Source: Astropecten irregularis (lineage: Eukaryota; Echinodermata; Asteroidea; Paxillosida; Astropectinidae). From it: a stretch of 64,000 nucleotides of DNA. The stretch lies in NCBI GenBank assembly GCA_963971285.1, contig OZ020258.1:12172614-12236613 (forward strand), written 5' to 3'. This document shows positions 24,401 through 33,393 of this stretch, piece by piece (positions within the stretch are counted from its first letter, which is position 1; each line of letters starts with the position of its first letter). The notes beneath the pieces are model-generated. The model did not search any database. It worked only from the letters and a program-made list of their open reading frames with translations, and was not told the origin of the DNA. Made by a program: the position numbers and the translations under genes.

Positions 24401-27400
24401 GAGCTACTATCATCAGTCCTAGTTTTTTGGAAAAATCAAGAGATGGTCCTCCTTTGTCATATTGAAATGCAACACTGTCTTCGGAAGAAAATTAAATACA
24501 GTTGGGAAACGCACTGTAATTGGTTTTGAAAACAATCCGTGGTTTTTAATAATCAATCAATCAATCAGTCAATAGACAAAGGCATTTGCATGTGGTCTCC
24601 TCCTCAAATTATACACCATGTACACTGATGGAATGCAGGTTTATCAATTTTTAGATATTGGATGAAGAAGTTCAAAAGTAGAACTTGAATTAGTTGATAG
24701 TGACAGTTTTTCTGCTGCTGTTGTCCTGTGCAGTCAGTGAATAAGTGGATTCCACAAATCAGGTTAGTGGATAATGTCCAACTACTGTGGCATTTCAACA
24801 AAGGCATATTCCTTTTTTTAAAGGTAGTATCATACTTTGGTTTTCATCAAAGAAATACAGATTCATGGGCAAAAATATCAAGACAGATTCAGTAACAGTC
24901 ATCTGTGAAAATTTCAGTGCCATACGATGCCCATTTTTTGAGAAAACGGTGAAAAACACAGCCACATTATTTCTTCAGTCCTTTCTCTTTTATTTTTGGT
25001 CGTTGTTTTACTAAGTTCTGGATAAATACACCATTTCAGGCGGAAACATTTGAACGGTATGTTTCTACCAGCACCATCTTCATACCCTGTAAGTTATATG
25101 TAAATCTGTGAACATTTCTGTTTTGAGTGTGGAGAGGCAAGTGACAATAGGCTGAGTCCTACTTTACAGTGATTCCTACAATCCTTTACGGATGGAGAAA
25201 ACTCTGCTTTGATGGCATTTCAAGGCAATCCAGAAATACACACTAAAGAAAAGACTAAGTCTGCATGAGTTGTCATCGCAGCAACCGCATCTTCAGATAC
25301 GAGATGCATTCCCGGGCGGGGCCAGGATAATTTGGGATGGAGAGGAGGATCTAGGTATACCTATACTAGAGGCGATGGCCATGAATCCTGATCCCCTGAT
25401 GAACTCCTTATGGAAGTAGCTCATCAGGTAGTCGTAGGAGCTGAAGCAAGCCAGCGACATCCCGCCTCCAAAGAGAACACTGTAGGTCAGGAAGAACCAC
25501 CAGACGTCCGAGACGAAGGAGGACAGCAGCAGGGAGGAGGCGCCCAAGAGCGCCCCCAGGAAGACGGTGGCCCGATAGCCAATCTTGACAGAGATGGCTA
25601 CCGTCAACGGAGAGAGTAGACAGCGTGTACCCAGTGAAAGAGAGCCCACCCATCCTACAAGACAAAAAACAACACCATTGCATAATCATTGGCTTTTTCC
25701 GATTGTGATCGGAAAAGGTATTTTTTTTTATCGGATATTGTATGCCGAACAAATACGTCATCGTGATGTCATCAGGTGTCAAATTACAAGCGATTTGAAT
25801 TTAATAATCAAAATCTTTAAAAATCAACAAAAAATCTACGGTTTGAGATATTAAGTTGATTCTTTCAACAAAAGTGAATGTTAGGCAAGGTCTTTCTTTG
25901 TGACACATTGCTTGACCTCTGTGACCTCTACTTCCGGTCAAACAGGAAGTAGCTCCTCATTTAAAAGTGGTAAGAAGCTAGGATCATGATTCTTTAATCA
26001 AATATCAATGTTAGACAAGGCCTTTCTTTGTGGCATAAACATGACCAAGTCACCAAGTAAGATTAAAGGTGCACACTTTAACTTCATAAGTATAAAACAT
26101 ATTATAAGATATTAATCAAATATCTTTGTGTGTATTAGGTTATGATGATTATTTATTAGTATATTAAATATCATAAAATGGAAAAACCTTTTGTTCTGTT
26201 TCAGCAGTCACATCCTCTAGTTTTTCTTTGTTCACTTTTCAATGACTTATAATTCAGGTCAGTTTCCCTTGTGGTTATTTGATGATTATATTGATTAAAA
26301 AGCTGTATCCTCTTTGAGTGATCCCCCATGTACTGTTTTTCAGGTTGCAGCATTGCTGCGTGTATCGATGAAATGGTCCTTGGGATATAGCAGTATGTAC
26401 GTGGTTTCATGGATTCTGACTGCCAAACGATAAAAGATAATTAATTATTTGGGACACCACCAACGTAGGGCTGGATGGCTCAGTTGATAGAGCGCCTGTA
26501 CAGTATTCAGGAGGTCGCTTGTTCGAATCCAACTCCAGTCAACTTTACTTTGTTCACCTTTCAATTGCATAATCTAGTTATAAATGCATCTTCAAGAATT
26601 TAAGTAGGGTACCTTTGGCCAAAAAAGGGTATTTAACCGATAGGCCCATCTTATGCACTAGATGCATGCATTATACATATACTGTTCGTTTTTCCATTGT
26701 GTTATCTGTTCGCATTCTAAAAAGTAAATGGTCATGTAATTACATCATTGCAAAATGAGCTATACATAATGAAATAAATTTCCCCAACTCGAAAAACATA
26801 ACCCCAAATAAAAAAAAAATTGAAAAAAAAAGTTACATGTATAGCCACATGAAAATATCAATAAAATGTATGCAATTTATTATTTATGCAATATTCTACC
26901 TTGGATTATATGTTCAAAATGTGAGTTATTTTCAGCACAAACTCAGCATACTACCAACAACATAACATTAAAAAAAAACATTCTTATAAAACCTGCGTTA
27001 AAGGTAATATCATACTTTGGTTGTTGTCAATAAAATGCAGATTCATGGGCAAAAACATCAAGAAAGATACAGCAATAGTCATCTGTGAAATTTCCAGTAC
27101 CATATGGTGCCCACTGTTTGAGAGAACAATGAAAAACGCTCACAGCATTTTCAAAGATGTTTACATGCAGGAGAGATCAAAACTATTTTTTGGTTTTTGA
27201 TTTTACACTTTTCTAGATAAATACAGCATTTTAGGTACTAGGACAATTTTAACAGTATGTTTCTGCCACCACCATCTTCATACCCTGTAAGTTATAGGTA
27301 AATATGTGAAGATTTCTGTTTGGTATACAATGTACTTCCATGATATGACCATGACAGTATACCTTTAAGCGCTACTGAAGCAGTGAAGCGTTGCGCTATT

Positions 27401-29073
27401 ATACAAATGAAAATTATATTGATATGTTAAATGCTGTGTCAAGGTGCGCGCACAAAGCGGCGTGCCATTTCCTACATGCTTTTCCTGTTTGTGGTTTTAT
27501 ACAGCTTTTCAGCATTGACTTAACTTTAGGTAGTATCATACTTTGGTTATTGTCAGAGAAATACAGATTCGTGGCCAAAAATATCAAGGAAGATACAGTA
27601 AAAGTAATTTGTGAAAATGTCAATCCCATACGGTGCCCACTTTTTGAGAAAACATTTAAAAACGGCCACAGTATTTCTCAAGTCTTTTCTCTTTATTGTT
27701 TGATCTTTTAAAAGATCAAGCAGATTTTCGGTCATTGTTTTACTAATTTCTGGATAAATACACCATTTCAGGCGGAACGATTTTAACGGTATGTTTCTAC
27801 CATCACCACCTTCATACCCTGTATTAGGTAAATCTGTGAACATTTCTGTTTTGGTTTCTTACATGTAGTATGATATACCTTTAAAACTTTATCTGCTCAC
27901 GTAAGATAAATTCACTAAACTTTGTATTGCGTGTATGAGATGGAACCATGACCGATTTTCGTGTAAGAAGAAACAACTTCATGTAAAACAAAATTCGGAA
28001 GAAAAAAGATATGAAACAAAGTTGGCCCCTGGTCTACTTTGTTAAAAGTTTTTCGTGATCATTTCTCGATTGTTAAGAGCTATGTGCAGATTCTGCGCCT
28101 TGAGCAACCTTTTCCTTGGAGTTGGCGTATTACACTATTATTAAAGGGTTGCAAAGATGTGCGTTTTGGCTGAATTTGGTACTTCAACAGAAGTGAAGGT
28201 CTTAAACGTCCTTATATTACAGATGTTGTTTCATGTACCTTTTTACGCTATGTTCATCTGGATAGCAGAAATACGGCCGAAATAATCTTGCCCCCCTCCG
28301 AATCCTTCACGGTTACACGTACGTGCTTTCGAAATGCTACTTAATCGTTCGGACGAACGATCTTTTTAAAATACACCCAATCTTGATTTCCTTGGTGTTT
28401 GCACTTTTTACGAACTGTTTCACGAACATATTTTCTGTCTCAAACTCATAATTTTTTGGGAGGCCTTGCAAATCCTGTACGCTGCCTTTAAAGTGCGTGA
28501 ATGCGACTAGACGGAAGTGCGTTTTTTTTTTTTTTTAAGTCGAAACCACTTTTACCTGTTAGACGTTGAAAAGTGTTTTTTTTGTCGGCACCGATTTTTA
28601 TAAAAATGATCCTAAATTTAGAAGTATAAAACAAAAGGAACCGTGACAATCAATGAAAAGCGCAAATTCATTGTCTGAAAAAAGTATATTTAACTCACAG
28701 AGGTAGCGAAAAAAAAAGAGAAAGTGTTCGAAGGATGCAGACGAAAAAACAAAATTATTTTCGAACCTATGAGTTGCTCGTTCGTGCCGTAGTAGTCTCG
28801 GAGCTTGACAGAGAGCGTCGTATAGTTGGCCAAGATTCCAGTGAAGACGCCCCGGACGAAGAAGGCAGCTAAGAGGATCACCCACTTCCACCCAGGCCGG
28901 TGTTTTTTGAAGCAGGTCCCCAGGCGAAGCCGCCATTTCCCCGCTTCGCTGCTGGTGATGACGGTCTTCGCTACCGCATCATCAACATCATCATCATCAC
29001 CGAACCTCTGCTCTCCATCAGCCGGCCTCCACTGCTCATCTACCGGCAACCTGTTGTAATATTTCTCGCTCAT
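6243..29073 (-). CDS. Gene A: SLC16-like monocarboxylate transporter family protein, 3' end outside the window
   Basis: Coding segments on the minus strand are 29073-28767, 25654-25361, 24418-24033 and 6468-6243 (404 codons plus one base). The frame stays open through all junctions and continues past position 6243 into an exon that is not in this window. The protein is an MFS transporter of the SLC16 type: an acidic N terminus (GDDDDVDD), TM1 with GWKW (a partly kept (D/E)G.W.W motif), QLIGWVGSLSLG, SYFHKEFIRGSGFMAIASSIG and a variable central loop. Intron phases and exon 4 length match gene B, so the two are tandem paralogues about 8.7 kb apart. In TM8, Glu354 is followed four residues later by Thr358 where MCT1 has arginine, so proton-coupled monocarboxylate transport of the MCT1 type is doubtful. 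Substrate unknown. Confidence 0.82.
6577..6709. repeat. Family G repeat, copy 1, beside gene A exon 4
   Basis: Starts AACCGAGGATGGGACC and includes TTAGGGAGACTTTCCC and CATCCTCCAAACCAATGAA; ends ATTCTCTGTCTTCTAT. The same sequence occurs at 43939-44110 beside gene B exon 2. Both lie just upstream (in gene sense) of an exon acceptor. Confidence 0.65.
6855..7205 (+). mobile_element. Family A MITE, copy 1, left end replaced by a dispersed tail sequence
   Basis: 6900-7205 is the body and right half of the family A MITE, ending AACCAAAGTATGATATTAC. 6855-6899 (AATGGACAC...GCGCCGGTATCC...) matches 51919-51967 inside the DIRS-like element and is probably a retroposon tail. Confidence 0.65.
7577..11110. 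mobile_element. CACTG-ended DNA transposon (CACTA/EnSpm-like), non-autonomous
   Basis: The left end is CACTGCAAAAACTATGGTGTT and the right end its complement (AACACCATAGTTTTTGCAGTG). TG abuts both ends as a possible 2-bp target duplication. Subterminal zones 7595-8135 and 10920-11095 are filled with GGTGTTAA and TTAACACC units in both orientations, which is how CACTA elements arrange transposase-binding repeats. The 2.8-kb centre has no transposase frame. Confidence 0.72.
11327..12115. repeat. Three tandem copies of a roughly 335-bp unit
   Basis: Copies begin at about 11327, 11663 and 12000 with ACTTTTG(A/T)GTACAACC and share GATCAT..GTGACCTCTGACAACAA and the ACATTACTCCACATG block. The third copy is cut at about 12115. 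They interrupt the left arm of the fold-back element. Confidence 0.8.
12540..12934 (+). pseudogene. LINE ORF2 3'-end fragment
   Basis: Near 12790-12934 the plus strand reads PRTSRLWNSLPTSAFPAS, then FKTKVNAFLIGQMF and a stop. The LWNSLP and FK..L..FL pattern is the usual C terminus of LINE reverse transcriptase proteins. Upstream, frames with stops resemble the preceding ...RR....F..FY..F stretch. It is an old, frameshifted fragment lying in the left arm of the fold-back element. Confidence 0.55.
13296..14080. repeat. Hairpin of CAGAAAAGCAGA / ACGTTTTG subrepeats
   Basis: Units of about 65-100 bp with TTTTCTGCT...AGCAGAAAA and an ACG(C/T)TTTTG(C/A) spacer run in both orientations about a centre near 13690. 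Outer pairs such as ACAGAAAAGCAGATG (13360) and CATCTGCTTTTCTGT (14005) are exact complements. Confidence 0.7.
14412..14735. other. No gene; TACATGTA-type short palindromes
   Basis: Contains ATACATGTATGTACATGTAT near 14475. Nothing coding recognised. Confidence 0.4.
14799..15296. mobile_element. TIR element, ends AGGCCTTTTCACAC
   Basis: The left TIR 14800-14875 and right TIR 15222-15294 are inverted copies (GGTTGCGAAATCTTACAAAA against TTTTGTAAGATTTCGCAACC). The middle has CGTGTGAAAGGAC. It has no coding capacity and is inserted inside a SINE. Confidence 0.72.
15405..15481 (-). repeat. tRNA-Thr-like head of a SINE
   Basis: On the minus strand: AGCTGGGTTGGTGGAGC (D arm, box A), anticodon arm CCGGA ATGGTAT TCCGG with anticodon GGT, then CAGGTTCGAATCCTG (T arm, box B). 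Five of five anticodon-stem pairs hold; the acceptor stem is imperfect. It runs on into the SINE body, so it is a SINE promoter, not a free tRNA gene. Confidence 0.55.
15704..16207 (+). mobile_element. Family A MITE, copy 2, interrupted by a hairpin element
   Basis: Starts AAGGTAGTATCATACTTTGG, ends ACCAAAGTATGATATATTACC. It is interrupted at 15873-16010; without that piece it would be about 365 bp. This copy is of the subfamily whose left end reads GGTAGCATACCGAAACAGAA. Confidence 0.8.
15873..16010. mobile_element. Hairpin element of 138 bp nested in a family A MITE
   Basis: Arms AATGGGAGACTTTGGAGAA and TTCTCCAAAGTCTCCCATT are perfect complements; the inner part pairs too (AACAGCGCACACGCACG against CGTGCGCTGTT). 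Confidence 0.8.
16208..17062. other. No gene recognised
   Basis: Has C-rich tracts near 16518 and 16866. No conserved frame. Confidence 0.4.
17063..17407 (+). mobile_element. tRNA-derived SINE, copy 2, complete
   Basis: Box A region GTGGCCTAGTGGCGTG, box B GGGTTCGAATCC at 17130-17141, body shared with 168-487, and a (TTA)n tail at about 17380-17407. Polymerase III would transcribe rightward. Confidence 0.75.
17584..17945 (+). mobile_element. Family A MITE, copy 3, complete
   Basis: AAGGTAGTATCATACTTTGG to CCAAAGTATGATATTACCTT, with the central palindrome GATCTTTTAAAAGATC at about 17753. TA/TTTAA at both ends fits a TA target duplication. Confidence 0.85.
17946..18465. other. No gene recognised
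   Basis: Includes a T(8)G(6) junction near 18058. Frames here lack conserved motifs. Confidence 0.4.
18466..18976. mobile_element. TIR element, ends GGGGCCGTCCATAAAGTA
   Basis: The left end GGGGCCGTCCATAAAGTATG and right end GTACTTTATGGACAGTCCC are inverted repeats. Both subterminal parts hold GTACGCA(T/C) and C-rich tracts (CCCCCCTCCCCC). No transposase frame. Confidence 0.72.
19396..19665 (-). mobile_element. Family A MITE variant with a different 3' half, copy 4
   Basis: The part GGATAAATACAGCATTTCAGG to CCATCTTCATA is family A. The other half (AATAGCGAAAACCCGATAC, TTAATCGGACATCTGA) is instead shared with 35494-35830, defining a second subfamily. Confidence 0.6.
19720..19890 (+). mobile_element. 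Family C MITE, partial copy
   Basis: Contains AAAGACACGAAATCTT, CCCATGATGACTGTTTGCAC and CGCTGCCTTTAAAT; the left half is missing. Confidence 0.6.
19891..20156. other. Short GGTAATTCTTA tandem and unassigned DNA
   Basis: Five or so copies of a 10-bp TTAGTAATTC unit at about 19930-19980. Nothing else recognised. Confidence 0.45.
20157..20405 (+). repeat. Tandem array of 17 bp (AAATTTCTGTGCTGAGC)
   Basis: About 14 copies, some of 18-19 bp, most regular at 20220-20310. Confidence 0.85.
20406..20864. other. No gene; TACATG repeats
   Basis: Includes ACATGTACATGTACATGCAT near 20575. Nothing coding. Confidence 0.4.
20865..21422. repeat. 105-bp direct duplication flanking a family A MITE
   Basis: 20865-20969 and 21318-21422 are about 90% alike by eye (GCACCTCAAAATAGTCATT, AATGAAGCGTCAGGC). 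The MITE 20970-21314 lies exactly between them. Confidence 0.75.
20970..21314 (-). mobile_element. Family A MITE, copy 5, complete, inverse orientation
   Basis: AAGGTAGTATCATACTTTTT with AAATACAGATTCATGGGC at the left, and TTTCTTACCAAAGTATATAC at the right. The central GATCTTTTAAAAGATC is at 21140-21155. Confidence 0.82.
21423..22030. other. No gene recognised
   Basis: AT-rich gene A intron 3 sequence without recognised elements. Confidence 0.4.
22031..22760 (+). repeat. Tandem tRNA-headed units, period about 311 bp
   Basis: Heads begin at 22301 and 22612 with GTAGGGCTGGA. The 22303 head folds as a tRNA: GGCTGGA pairs with TCCAGTC, GCTC with GAGC, box B GGTTCGAATCC at 22353. The body (TTTCTTTGTTCACTTTTCAA, GAGTGATCCCCCATGTAC, TTTCATGG(C)TTCTGACTGCC) repeats three times, the first without its box A and the last truncated. 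A further unit is at 26219-26565. They are SINE-like but in tandem. Confidence 0.72.
22761..23139. other. No gene recognised
   Basis: No element ends or conserved frames seen. Confidence 0.4.
23140..23816. repeat. Palindrome-rich minisatellite (AACCATGGTTACC)
   Basis: About 20-22 units of 26-30 bp. Each has CCATGG overlapping GGTTACC, often followed by ATGGTAGGTTTTTAAA or TGTGATACTTTTGAAA. Two spacer types alternate, giving a higher-order period near 55 bp in part of the array. Confidence 0.85.
24033..24418 (-). CDS. Gene A exon 3 (TM5-TM6, variable loop, TM7)
   Basis: A 386-bp exon, phase 1 in and phase 0 out, donor gtaggt. It encodes LMIVAPVMESCLESIGLHNTLRVFAG (TM5-TM6), a Ser/Lys/Thr-rich cytosolic loop, and the TM7 block PDMWILNGVSLTLCLASTFTFLNM. 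It stops at the same place in the fold as gene B exon 3 (FLNM against YISM). Confidence 0.83.
24419..24819. other. Gene A intron 2, no feature
   Basis: Only short AATC repeats near 24548. No exon. Confidence 0.4.
24820..25123 (-). mobile_element. Family A MITE, copy 6, truncated at the right
   Basis: AAAGGTAGTATCATACTTTGG at the left, ends within AACATTTCTGTTTTG. The central palindrome is deleted (ATTTTTGGTCGTTG). Confidence 0.78.
25361..25654 (-). CDS. Gene A exon 2 (TM2 to TM5)
   Basis: A 294-bp exon, phase 1 at both ends, acceptor tgtag and donor gtatac. It encodes GWVGSLSLGTRCLLSPLTVAISVKIGYRATVFLGALLG and, after two helices, SSYDYLMSYFHKEFIRGSGFMAIASSIG. It is collinear with gene B exon 2 (297 bp) with one codon fewer. 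This frame, rather than the overlapping one that begins with an ATG at the exon edge, is chosen because it carries the SLC16 motifs. Confidence 0.83.
25655..26214. other. Gene A intron 1, direct repeat only
   Basis: A 50-bp direct repeat (GATTCTTT..AATGTTAG(G/A)CAAGG..CTTTCTTTGTG) at about 25857 and 25990. ACTTCCGGTCAAACAGGAAGT near 25932 is a small hairpin. Confidence 0.45.
26219..26565 (+). repeat. tRNA-headed unit, body followed by the next head
   Basis: The body (26219-26464) precedes a head at 26465 with GGATGGCTCAGTTGATAGAGC (box A) and TTGTTCGAATCC (box B). It is the same tail-to-head junction as in 22031-22760, so it is a piece of a tandem array or a dimer. Confidence 0.65.
26566..27000. 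other. AT-rich, no gene
   Basis: A-rich tracts near 26810-26835; gene A intron 1. Confidence 0.4.
27001..27370 (-). mobile_element. Family A MITE, copy 7, diverged
   Basis: AAAGGTAATATCATACTTTGG left end; GGTATACAATGTACTTCC and AGTATACCTTTAA right end. The central palindrome is lost (AGAGATCAAAACTA). Confidence 0.72.
27527..27884 (-). mobile_element. Family A MITE, copy 8, complete
   Basis: TAGGTAGTATCATACTTTGG to TGATATACCTTTAA, with GATCTTTTAAAAGATC at about 27704. Confidence 0.82.
28142..28491 (+). mobile_element. Family C MITE, copy 3
   Basis: GCAAAGATGTGCGTTTTGGC to CTTGCAAATCCTGTACGC, with the TCGTTCGGACGAACGA palindrome. Lies in gene A intron 1. Confidence 0.7.
28767..29073 (-). CDS. 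Gene A exon 1 (start codon, acidic N terminus, TM1)
   Basis: The ATG at 29073 has A at -3 (aacaATGA). The exon encodes residues 1-102. The first 50 are hydrophilic and include GDDDDVDD, followed by KWRLRLGTCFKKHRPGWKW and the TM1 helix VILLAAFFVRGVFTGIL. It ends in phase 1 at a weak gttcga donor; reading into exon 2 restores the family motif QLIGWVGSLSLG, which decides this splice site. Confidence 0.82.
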
Positions 29074-29907
29074 TGTTGATTTTTTCTCGGAGTCTCTCTT
29101 TGCCTGGGTACTTTCGATGAGTATCGTTTGCTACGACCAAAAATCATCCATGAAAATTATTTTAACCGATTCGCAACAGGTTAACCCTATCTCCATTTCT
29201 CATCAGCTCTCGGTCACTTTCACAAAATCTGATCGGAAAATATTTCGACGGTCAACACAGCCGGCAAAAACAGAGAGGAAAAAATGTGTAATGTTTACAT
29301 CAGGGACAATCAGCTGTTCATAATAGACCATTCGATTGTCGTGCATAGGGGTGCGCGTTATATTTCCCAGGTATGTTTTAAGCTCTATTGTACTCGAACG
29401 TTGCCATTTGATGCGAGCGACGTCCCTGAAATTATTGGCAGATGCCAGGGGAGACAAACGAAATTTGTTTTTATCGGCTCTCATGCGAAAGTACCAAAGC
29501 AGCAAAGCATGTAATGTAACCATTGTAAACAATAATTCCCTTTCTATACACACCCAGAATGGAACAAGCCTAGACTGGTTTTGACTGGACTGATTGCAAG
29601 TGGTATAATATTGCAACGTGTACTTGGCGACAAACAATCACCACTGTCGGCTTATATATTATTTATACACAAGTCGATTTCGTCTGATGTTGACTGAAAA
29701 TCCTTTGCGTTTTTGGTGAATAAGACATAAGTCAGACAAAATCCTTGGATTGGGACACGTCTGAGTAGCTGCTTATTATAGTGTCTATCTTCTCAAATCG
29801 CTGTACAACTTAGAATGAGGAGACAAGGCTGACGTAATTACGCAGTTATATCCAAGAGTATCGACGGAAGAAAGTGGCTACAGTATTTAATTGTAGGCCC
29901 TGCCTAT
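29074..29907. other. Upstream region of gene A
   Basis: Should hold the gene A 5' UTR and promoter. It is richer in CpG near 29340-29480, but I see no TATA box, CRE or CCAAT cluster that I would defend. Confidence 0.4.
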
Positions 29908-30089
29908 AGTTGCGATGATCGTAACCCTTGGTCTGACTGCATTGGCCGATTTCACTAACGCTTTGCGATCCAAAATCCATCACTAAACGGAAAATTCCTA
30001 CACAAAGTAGCGATCGATTTTCCGTTTAGCGATGGATTTGGGCTTTACGATGGTCAGACCAAGCCAAGCGGCTTACGATCATCGCAACT
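29908..30089. mobile_element. Hairpin MITE of 182 bp
   Basis: Arms AGTTGCGATGATCGTAA and TTACGATCATCGCAACT are exact complements; TTGGTCTGAC/GGTCAGACCAA and AAACGGAAAAT/ATTTTCCGTTT pair inside. Confidence 0.78.
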
Positions 30090-30614
30090 AAATTGCACCA
30101 TGTCTCGAGGAATCCTCCATGATTGTTTGCCTTACTGCTTTAACATTTTAACTTATTCAAATGTTTCTTTCATGGCTATTGTATTTGCCTGAGAGCAAAT
30201 CGATATTTCATTATGTTTGCTGTCTAGGACCTATATGGCCTTCATGCTATGTACATGTACTACTACAGTAGTTTACCGTCGCATGTGTAACACGAAGACC
30301 CAAAATGTCTCTCCGATCCGTGACTTCAAAATATCGAGACGTAGACGAACTTTCAGAAGGCACATCTTTTGCTAAACTAATTTTGTCATCCATGAGCAGC
30401 ACCTGTCAATGTGTCTTTTTATTCTTATACTATTTTTAAATGTCCAAAGATTATAAATAAATAAATAATTAAATAAATAAATAAGTGTACGTTGTCCGCA
30501 TTTTTTTCAAGAGATATGAGAAATTGATACATGTTGTATATCCTCCGTTGCATATTACTTGAAGGTTTGGTACGTCATCTGTTATTTTTGGTAAGAGGAC
30601 ATAGATTTTAACTG
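30090..30614. other. No gene; (AAAT)n microsatellite
   Basis: The AAAT run is at about 30455-30484. Nothing else identified. Confidence 0.45.
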
Positions 30615-30898
30615 AAGGTAGTATCATACTTTGGTAAGAAACCAAAACAGAAATGTTCACAGATTTACGTTTAACTTACAGGGTATGAAGATGGGGGTGG
30701 TAAAAACACACCGTTAACAAATTTCCGCCTGAATTGGTGTATTTATCCAGAAACTAGTAAAACAACGACCAAAAATATAAGAGAAAAGACTTAAGAAATA
30801 CTGTGGCTGTTTTTCACTGTTTTCTCAAAAAGTAGGCAACGTATGGGACTGAAATTTTCACAGATGACTGTTACTGCATCTTCCTTGATAATTTTGCC
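30615..30898 (+). mobile_element. Family A MITE, copy 9, right end lost
   Basis: AAGGTAGTATCATACTTTGG at the left; breaks off at CTTGATAATTTTG before a C tract. Confidence 0.78.
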
Positions 30899-31681
30899 CC
30901 CCCCCAATATTTTGAGGTCGAATGTCATTCAAGTTTATTTTTTAGAAATATTACATAAAATGCGACTTTTTTTACTCTGTTTTTAATTTAAAAGTCCCTG
31001 GTTTGGGAGGGTGTATCCCCCTTCAAAAACCTTCCCTCCCTCGCATCGGACACCAATCACCCCCCTCCCCCCCCCCCCCCCCCATCATGAAAAACAATCG
31101 ACACCCAGGGGTCTATGACCTCCGGATCACTTTAATTTCTCATTGCCCAATCAATATACTTCAGTCACTACGGAGAATGTTCCCACAGATGCTGTTCGGC
31201 TGGGCAAAGGTGTGATCCTGGCCGTCCGCCGTCACTTGGGCTAACTTGGCAGTTCGTCTCAGTGCGAATGCGCGACGCGAAAGTTTCGTCGTCCCACGCG
31301 GTACGGCTTATTTTCATCCGACGGCAGCACTAACTCCAATATTGAGGCATTCACATGATATGACTATTTACTAATGCCTGTCGATTACCGAAAACACGCA
31401 CTGTCAACTCCGATGAATTGAAAAAAACCCCAAAAAACATGAAGGTCACGGGTTTAGTACCTTACACGTAAAATAATTATAAATAGGCCTAGGCCTATGT
31501 GAATTTATTTGTGCACTCCGTCATGCTTCATATGATAATAAACCAGAATTTCAGCTTATGTTTACTTTGCAGTGAGAATACTTCTGCAAAACACAAATTT
31601 GCGGAACTTCCAAAAACTTTATGACTGAGAAAGACAAAATTGAAGGCCAATGAAAATTAGGAGTTTTAGCAATTATAGATT
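30899..31681. other. No gene; C tracts and a small CpG-rich patch
   Basis: C runs near 30897 and 31064-31083. A CpG-rich patch at about 31240-31330 has no recognisable frame. Confidence 0.4.
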
Positions 31682-33393
31682 AAAGGAAGTATCATAATTT
31701 GGTAAGAAACCAAAACAGACATGTTCACAGATTTACGTATAACTTACAGGGTATGAAGATGGTGATGGTAGAAACATACCGTTAAAATATTTCTGCCTGA
31801 AATGGCGTATTTATCCAAAAATTAGTAGAACAACGACCGAAAATCTTTTTGATCTTTTAAAGATCAAAAGTAAAAGAGAACTTGAGACTAAAGGAATACT
31901 TTGGCCGTTTTTCACCGTTTCTCAAAAAGTGGGCACCGTATGGGACCGACATTTTCACAGATGACTGTTACTGTATCTTCCATGACATTTTTGCCCATGA
32001 ATATCAGGCGCGGATCCAGGATTTTTCAAGACGGGGGGCACACTCAAAGTGAAACCTCATGGTACATGTACGAAGATCAAAATGTAGGCCTATACATACA
32101 TGTATTGTAACAAAATTGCAGTGGTATCCTATCGGTTGTGGTTTGACGATATATCCTTTGAAGCACCAATAACAGTCATGACATAATATTTATTATGAGT
32201 GTCATAAAGGGGAAGCAGTGGCGTACGCAGGATTTTTCCAAGGGGGTGTTTAAAAAAAACATGGGAAGCCACGGCGTGGAATGCGGGGCCCGCTTAAGGG
32301 CCCCGGAAAATTTGTGGATATTAGATGTTCTTTGATGAATTCTAGAGTATTTCTGGGCTTTTTTTTGTGCCATGAAAATAGGATGGAATTTTTTCTTTTC
32401 ATTTTTAATTGAGAATTTAAGAGACATTTAACCAAAGGATTTTTATATTTTGGGATGGCAAATTTGTTTTCATACAGTTTTCATTTAGACGAAGGATCAA
32501 AAGGAAATAATCATTCCGCCATAACATTTCTTTGAACAATATTTAGAACTTAGTATGAAACAAATATATTAGAAAGCCATGAGTTGCACCCGTTTTGAAG
32601 AAACACGGCCAATTGTTTTGTACCAGTTATCTGGCGGCCGCTACAAAAAAGATTCACACCCCAGGCAAAGAAATGTTTTTACGCAACCGCGAAATGTGAT
32701 AATATTCACACCTGATGTCAAATAAATATATTCATCTGGCACTAATGGGCCTCCGTACAAAGCTGTGTAGTCGACACTTTGAAAATGTTTCATTTCTAAT
32801 AATTCAAATGAATTGCTTTTCAATAAACATGGAATTTCCACGAAAATCTAAATGAAATCCAGACAACGACGAGACGCGTTCCTTTTTGTGCATGACACTG
32901 AAATCGCAGTCACGGTCGTCCAGAACGAAGTCTCGGACTTCCTTTCAAAAGTTAATAAGAACATTTATTTAGTGGAGTTTTTAAGTGATTGTTAGATACT
33001 TCGCGTTACCATGGACTAGAGGAAGGAAAATACAAGTAGGCCTAGGCCCCTAATGTTGGGATCACTGCTTATAAAGTGATAGACAAGATAGGGAGGATCG
33101 GACTGTGCCGCCCATCCGTACCGTGCTTGTGTTAAATCCACCACGTCTGTGTACAGTGATACGGAGTTTTTGTTACCGGACCGTGCGCACTGGCAAAAAG
33201 GCGAGCTGAGACATTTGCCTGTTGTCAGCTTTTCTTTGTGCGGCCGACAGAATGAACTGAAGAATGATGATTTTCTGCTCCTTCTTTCTCATTTTATTTC
33301 GTCAAATTTGACCGGGGGGCACGTGCCCCCGCGGCCCACCCCTGGATCCGCGCGTGAATATGTATTTCTTTGACAACAACCAAAGTATGATAT
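31682..33393 (+). mobile_element. Family A MITE, copy 10, split by a TIR element
   Basis: The left part 31682-32005 ends CCCATGAATAT; the right part resumes at 33354 as TGAATATGTATTTC and ends ACCAAAGTATGATAT. TGAATAT is repeated on both sides of the insertion. Confidence 0.82.
32006..33353. mobile_element. TIR element with GGCGCGGATCCAGG-type ends (hAT-like)
   Basis: The left end CAGGCGCGGATCCAGG and right end CCTGGATCCGCGCG are inverted repeats. A 7-bp (perhaps 8-bp) duplication TGAATAT flanks it, the size expected for hAT elements. A second end-like sequence GCAGTGGCGTACGCAGGA at 32214 suggests a further nested piece. No transposase frame. Confidence 0.65.

Noticed and set aside
25408-25782. 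124-codon frame overlapping gene A exon 2
   Set aside because: It runs through the acceptor into intron 1 and lacks family motifs; the other frame carries them.
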